This document shows positions 9,601 through 10,112 of a stretch of 10,112 nucleotides of DNA, piece by piece. The translations under genes and the position numbers were made by a program. The stretch spans positions 1 to 10,112 of the forward strand of contig CANCYO010000086.1 of NCBI GenBank assembly GCA_947382415.1. The letters are read 5' to 3'. Source of the DNA: an uncultured Lachnospiraceae bacterium (GTDB taxonomy: Bacteria > Bacillota > Clostridia > Lachnospirales > Lachnospiraceae). The stretch's first letter is position 1. The number at the start of each line of letters is the position of its first letter. The notes below the pieces were generated by a model. It was not told the DNA's origin. It saw only the letters and a program-made list of their open reading frames with translations, and ran no database searches.

Positions 9601-10017
9601 TGTAGCTTCCGTCTGATCTGCCGATACCTGAGTCTGCCCAAATCCCAGAAACCGCATATTACTCTCGTCAAAAACAGCCACCAGAACGCTGCAGTCGCGC
9701 TGCGTACCAAACGTCACCGCAAACTCCTGATCTCCGGTTCTTTCTATCGAGGTGATATAACATCCCGCCGCAGCCTCCTGGGACTCCTGGGCAATCTCCT
9801 CCTGCATGGAACTGTACAAGGTATCGTTCATCCACTGAGAGAGCTCGCCTGCATCCACGCCAGAGTGCGTACCGCCGTCCTCCGCTTCCTCCGCCACACT
9901 ATGTACCGCCTCCTCCGGAATGTTCCCCATCTCATGAATCTGCGCTGCCAGAGCATTTATATCCATGGATGTCACCGTCAGCGTAACTGCCAGCAGTGCT
10001 GCGATCAATCTTTTCAT
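3625..10017 (-). CDS. Giant secreted mosaic protein with RCC1-like propeller, InlB-type, Big_2 and tandem Ig-like modules
   Basis: The 2130-residue product is exported: residues 1-25 form a signal peptide (KR, then a hydrophobic run, with likely cleavage near NALAA/QIH). Order of parts: a module at about 85-320; a beta-strand-rich region at about 385-610 with cysteines 550, 553, 562, 597 and 607; a carboxypeptidase-regulatory/SpaA-like beta-sandwich (611-690); RCC1-type blades (696-1099, perhaps to 1150); a fibronectin-like module (1182-1257); an Ig-like module (1261-1331); an InlB-type repeat with PGYRFAGWY (1337-1401); a Big_2 domain with WTSGDETVAVV (1406-1490); a 16-residue Asp-rich linker (1491-1506); seven tandem modules (1532-2121); and a tail ending RRFVWWWNR. 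No LPXTG, SLH or choline-binding repeat is present, so anchoring is unexplained. No enzyme motif is visible. A role as an adhesin or binding scaffold is inferred from the domain types only. The ATG at 10015-10017 has GGGGGAG 7 nt upstream. The gene is unbroken and is probably transcribed separately from leuB. Confidence 0.9.
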   Translation of the reverse strand: MKRLIAALLAVTLTVTSMDINALAAQIHEMGNIPEEAVHSVAEEAEDGGTHSGVDAGELSQWMNDTLYSSMQEEIAQESQEAAAGCYITSIERTGDQEFAVTFGTQRDCSVLVAVFDESNMRFLGFGQTQVSADQTEATVEVDVAGMPQYFYVRGWLVDTKSLAPFAGEYESSMYTQAMQELMAMTTEGFAEDRVVNLDEDVSTNFMILKEDVIRVSQVEVEEDAPERKLQSAGIAPGIGKRNELVNFDRDTNTFEFRNCDSDFLQSAMVGRRIAYEYDANNFIYIEVKRVIPGGDNLNSLKIVAKDTTDIQDFLEYIKLDNRGDGENAEVNLERCDALVHYEGKEVDEVGSNEAPGVTFKFTIEKEENSGILDETKPGDVDSSFDGKFKIDFACEIKSYLKYYMTPEEKYFELRITHKETIKGYYEAEGEIKLLLGDYTIPFLAGGLITLDFPLRFVLRGKGEVNLSLTTESTVGFEIINNKVNSIKESKDPYLDINAEIELFVGLEFEPTVSILFGLMGELKISATAGVKLDAKTILLSSDSDLHHDCTICVEGHLKVGCELGANIKIAMFPKLAASVEPWEFNLLDKDWYNDICHQSGFRFGKCPNLQYEIHFVVKDEKGLLQKDLKVEIGDMTQTTDEQGKCSFWLCPDRDYHVAVKKGQKAVGEVTRHVTAESTVFILNVDLSETTVGLPNVREVIQYAGSSAGVSAVIASDDALYLWGNNTYGQLGNGTTTDSAVPVKALDNVRDARIFRNAVFAVTNDGELYSWGRNISGVLGTGDTGDCYSPHRVAGVLGDSKIETISLHAPNTDTATCAAITSNGNLYMWGSGKYGLLGTGEENDVHSPQLVMEGVKQVYAPATTPSSQHAMFALTEADSLYSWGCNDGGYYSNKESGILGTGSQAITCYKPAKVLDDISFFAWDGGPRNAYHCPFAMAITKDGTLYMWGSNIGSVLGQGDGYSDEDSVSEPVFVLDNVKTVSCNTSQMPVVLAVRNNGDLYQWGSSTSDTANHKPVLIAQNVKQVYGGYADHMLLNDSGELYAWSGQGNVPSEKVDGSLYTALAYSNWGGKQCYWALNDSGELYSYFINYKRLTKEVDGIVEINQSVREGWYNARAEARGADGTVYLLNSGAASADLVNITETFRTALTAEAAEVAATSSVEVLPGAGSAVCAQSFAASAGERGIEIVEPDKFTGLVPQRRYQYYVVKDVLAEELLTADNILYIGQEVTDTVGTLALSYVTREEYEDRELYVVEMAPRDLSIVDITAADLYATGEEQYADVSVIYRGEVLQAGVDYIISGDYAVQEAGKYAVTVTGIGLYEGVRTLEYHVWTPGADICSVRFLNEKGELLKEERLERGQTVTAVTAPEVPGYRFAGWYLGEELFDFATAVTEDLELYARYERLNIPVTGISLNYNEYTLSLAETGPGEVQLAAVVWPENADYGSVLWTSGDETVAVVSKEGLVRAVSKGTAKITASAGSCSASCTITVTGDDDNGTDDGDDEDDNGILDIDMPEDGKIPDGLWIAGINADGYEYTGTAVKPDIRVYDEKVRLKEGRDYTVKYSRNKAAYGLGSDDAGFQAKKAPVITVKGKGNYAGTQTAAFKIIPRDISDESADVTVGRMVLAYNQKIQKPNPVVRWGGSTLRKNRDYTLSYNDTRQGAYTEVGIHSITITGKGNFRGERIVSFEITSKSLLSKAKVAKITDQIYTGAPVEPALRVTYGKQTLTEGRDYTAEYIDHTDIGTATVRLTGTGEFAGEKTVTFKIVGTALNKAKVNDLPKTVVYTGEKITKESGLLPYNLTYAKDRNTPAVTLEEGRDFEVSYTRNSEVGTAVIIFKGINGYSGTVKKTFRITPYDILEDAQNAVTVENRESLSADYQKGGSKPLPVVRYGDRVLTAGRDYTLSYKNNNAVKDRSETEKPPMLTIKGKGNFKGSVGLNFTINAKDVSSLSLTVDDRVYTGKRGSQTSIPVIYDTNGRKLTYSIDFTCDYTYTYDADVMNGTASIHRTAGDAVNADDVLPAGTQVTVTATGKNLYCGTVSGVYRIVNLGIGKARVTVPIQYYTGSDIEPGKDVVTVKLGRQVLQPEDYEIVSYENNVKTGTAKMIIRGVGNYGGIKTVTFKIKSRRFVWWWNR
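3655..5424 (-). repeat. Seven tandem C-terminal Ig-like modules in the giant protein
   Basis: Residues 1532-2121 contain seven modules of about 75-103 residues. They share YTG near the start, then (V)RYG...L..GRDYT..Y.N in the middle and (T)I.GKGNF.G...V.F.I at the end. Approximate boundaries are 1532-1610, 1611-1689, 1690-1764, 1765-1851, 1852-1940, 1941-2043 and 2044-2121. Module 2 has YNQ in place of YTG. Module 6 is the most divergent and longest, with an insertion around 1990-2018. At DNA level only short identical runs remain, such as the GRDYT region near 4319 and 4826, so the copies are old. Such arrays usually act as stalks or carbohydrate- or protein-binding spacers; that role is inferred. 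Confidence 0.85.
5548..6009 (-). other. InlB-type repeat followed by Big_2 Ig-like domain in the giant protein
   Basis: Residues 1337-1401 show the InlB/Listeria-Bacteroides repeat pattern: VRFLNEKGELL, then V.AP..PGYRFAGWY, and finally LELYARYE. Residues 1406-1490 match a Big_2 (BID_2) domain: VTGISLN, then a .W.SGDETVAVVS.EGLV.AVSKGTAKITA core and an end in CTITVTG. Both families are typical of surface or secreted proteins of Gram-positive bacteria. They sit between the lone Ig-like module at 1261-1331 and the C-terminal array. Confidence 0.85.
6721..7932 (-). repeat. RCC1-like beta-propeller repeats within the giant protein
   Basis: Residues 696-1099 are repeats of about 45-60 residues with the pattern NV..V.......A.T.DG.LY.WG.N..G.LGTG........P. 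Six clear blades begin near residues 696, 748, 800, 854, 917 and 977, with the LYxW tryptophans at 723, 771, 829, 883, 948 and 1003. A seventh at 1021 (ELYAW) and an eighth at 1065 (ELYSY) have lost the WG.N..G.LG part, and a weak ninth (TVYLL) begins near 1100. RCC1 folds usually have seven blades, so the last repeats may be decayed or may close the ring. Known RCC1-like proteins act by protein binding, for example eukaryotic RCC1 and the secreted beta-lactamase inhibitor BLIP-II. The ligand here is unknown. Confidence 0.88.
9943..10017 (-). other. Signal peptide of the giant protein
   Basis: Residues 1-25 show the three Sec signal parts: basic K2-R3, a hydrophobic core from L4 to about T16, and a small-residue cleavage region (ALAA, 22-25). 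No lipobox cysteine follows, so a cleaved non-lipoprotein signal is expected. The exact cleavage site is inferred. Confidence 0.85.
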
Positions 10018-10024
10018 ATGTGTT

Positions 10025-10035
10025 CTCCCCCTTCC
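10025..10035 (-). promoter_or_regulatory. Ribosome binding site of the giant gene
   Basis: GGAAGGGGGAG on the minus strand ends 7 nt before the ATG at 10015-10017. It is purine-rich rather than an exact AGGAGG. No convincing -35/-10 pair was found between it and the window edge. Confidence 0.65.
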
Positions 10036-10056
10036 AAGTGCTAACAGCTATATCCC

Positions 10057-10081
10057 AAATAAAAAAGTGTCTTCGACACTT
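10057..10081 (-). terminator. Rho-independent terminator (or leader hairpin) upstream of the giant gene
   Basis: On the minus strand AAGTGTC pairs with GACACTT around a GAA loop (10065-10081) and is followed at once by a T-rich run, TTTTATTT, ending at 10057. This is the form of an intrinsic terminator acting leftward. It most simply ends a gene beyond the right edge. If the giant gene's promoter lies further right, it would instead be a leader attenuator. Confidence 0.65.
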
Positions 10082-10092
10082 CAACCCCCTGG

Positions 10093-10108
10093 CCCCCATT
10101 CATGGGGG
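10093..10108. other. G/C-rich hairpin next to the terminator
   Basis: CCCCCA and TGGGGG form a 6-bp stem around a 4-base loop. On the minus strand a second GGGGG follows a few bases later (10086-10090) and could pair with the same CCCCC. The function is unknown, and it may belong to the 3' end of an upstream gene outside the window. Confidence 0.35.
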
Positions 10109-10112
10109 AATT

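Noticed and set aside
10018..10064. Promoter directly upstream of the giant gene
   Set aside because: TTGAAG (10079-10084) has no good -10 at 16-18 nt, and TATAGC (10047-10052) has no -35. Nothing convincing remains.
1..10112. tRNA, rRNA, CRISPR array, insertion sequence or phage signatures
   Set aside because: None seen on either strand. The genes are intact, collinear and closely spaced.

Overview
The window reads as ordinary chromosome of a Gram-positive anaerobe of the class Clostridia, most likely Lachnospiraceae. This is inferred from the protein style: an IlvD resembling the clostridial and enterobacterial oxygen-labile type, AGGAGG ribosome binding sites, moderate GC, and a giant secreted protein built from domains common in gut Lachnospiraceae (RCC1 propeller, InlB-type repeat, Big_2 Ig domain and many 'YTG ... 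GRDYT ... GKGNY.G' modules). No species can be named. All four genes lie on the minus strand, so in transcription order the window runs from its right end to its left end.

Right end (10018-10112): a short intergenic leader. It holds a stem-loop followed by a T-rich tract on the minus strand (10057-10081), probably the terminator of a gene beyond the edge, and a second G/C-rich hairpin (10093-10108). A purine-rich ribosome binding site (10025-10035) precedes the giant gene.

Centre (3625-10017): one 2130-codon gene for an exported mosaic protein. In order it has a signal peptide, an N-terminal module shared with similar proteins, a long beta-rich region with clustered cysteines, a small beta-sandwich, an RCC1-like propeller of about 7 to 9 blades, a fibronectin-like module, an Ig-like module, an InlB-type repeat, a Big_2 domain, an aspartate-rich linker, seven tandem 75-100 residue modules and a short Arg/Trp tail. 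There is no LPXTG sorting signal. This is the only part of the window with real novelty; its ligand is unknown.

Left end (1-3506): a branched-chain amino acid operon, leuB-ilvD-ilvB, with ilvB cut by the window edge. A near-consensus sigma-A promoter sits between the giant gene and leuB (3577-3605), with a perfect 12-bp palindrome over its predicted start point. IlvB makes acetolactate or acetohydroxybutyrate, IlvD dehydrates the dihydroxyacids to the 2-oxoacids that give valine and isoleucine (and the leucine precursor), and LeuB carries out the oxidative step of leucine synthesis. The genes are tightly packed (36 nt and 1 nt gaps), as expected for one transcript. No RNA genes, insertion sequences, CRISPR arrays or phage genes were seen. 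No gene-free stretch exceeds about 120 bases.
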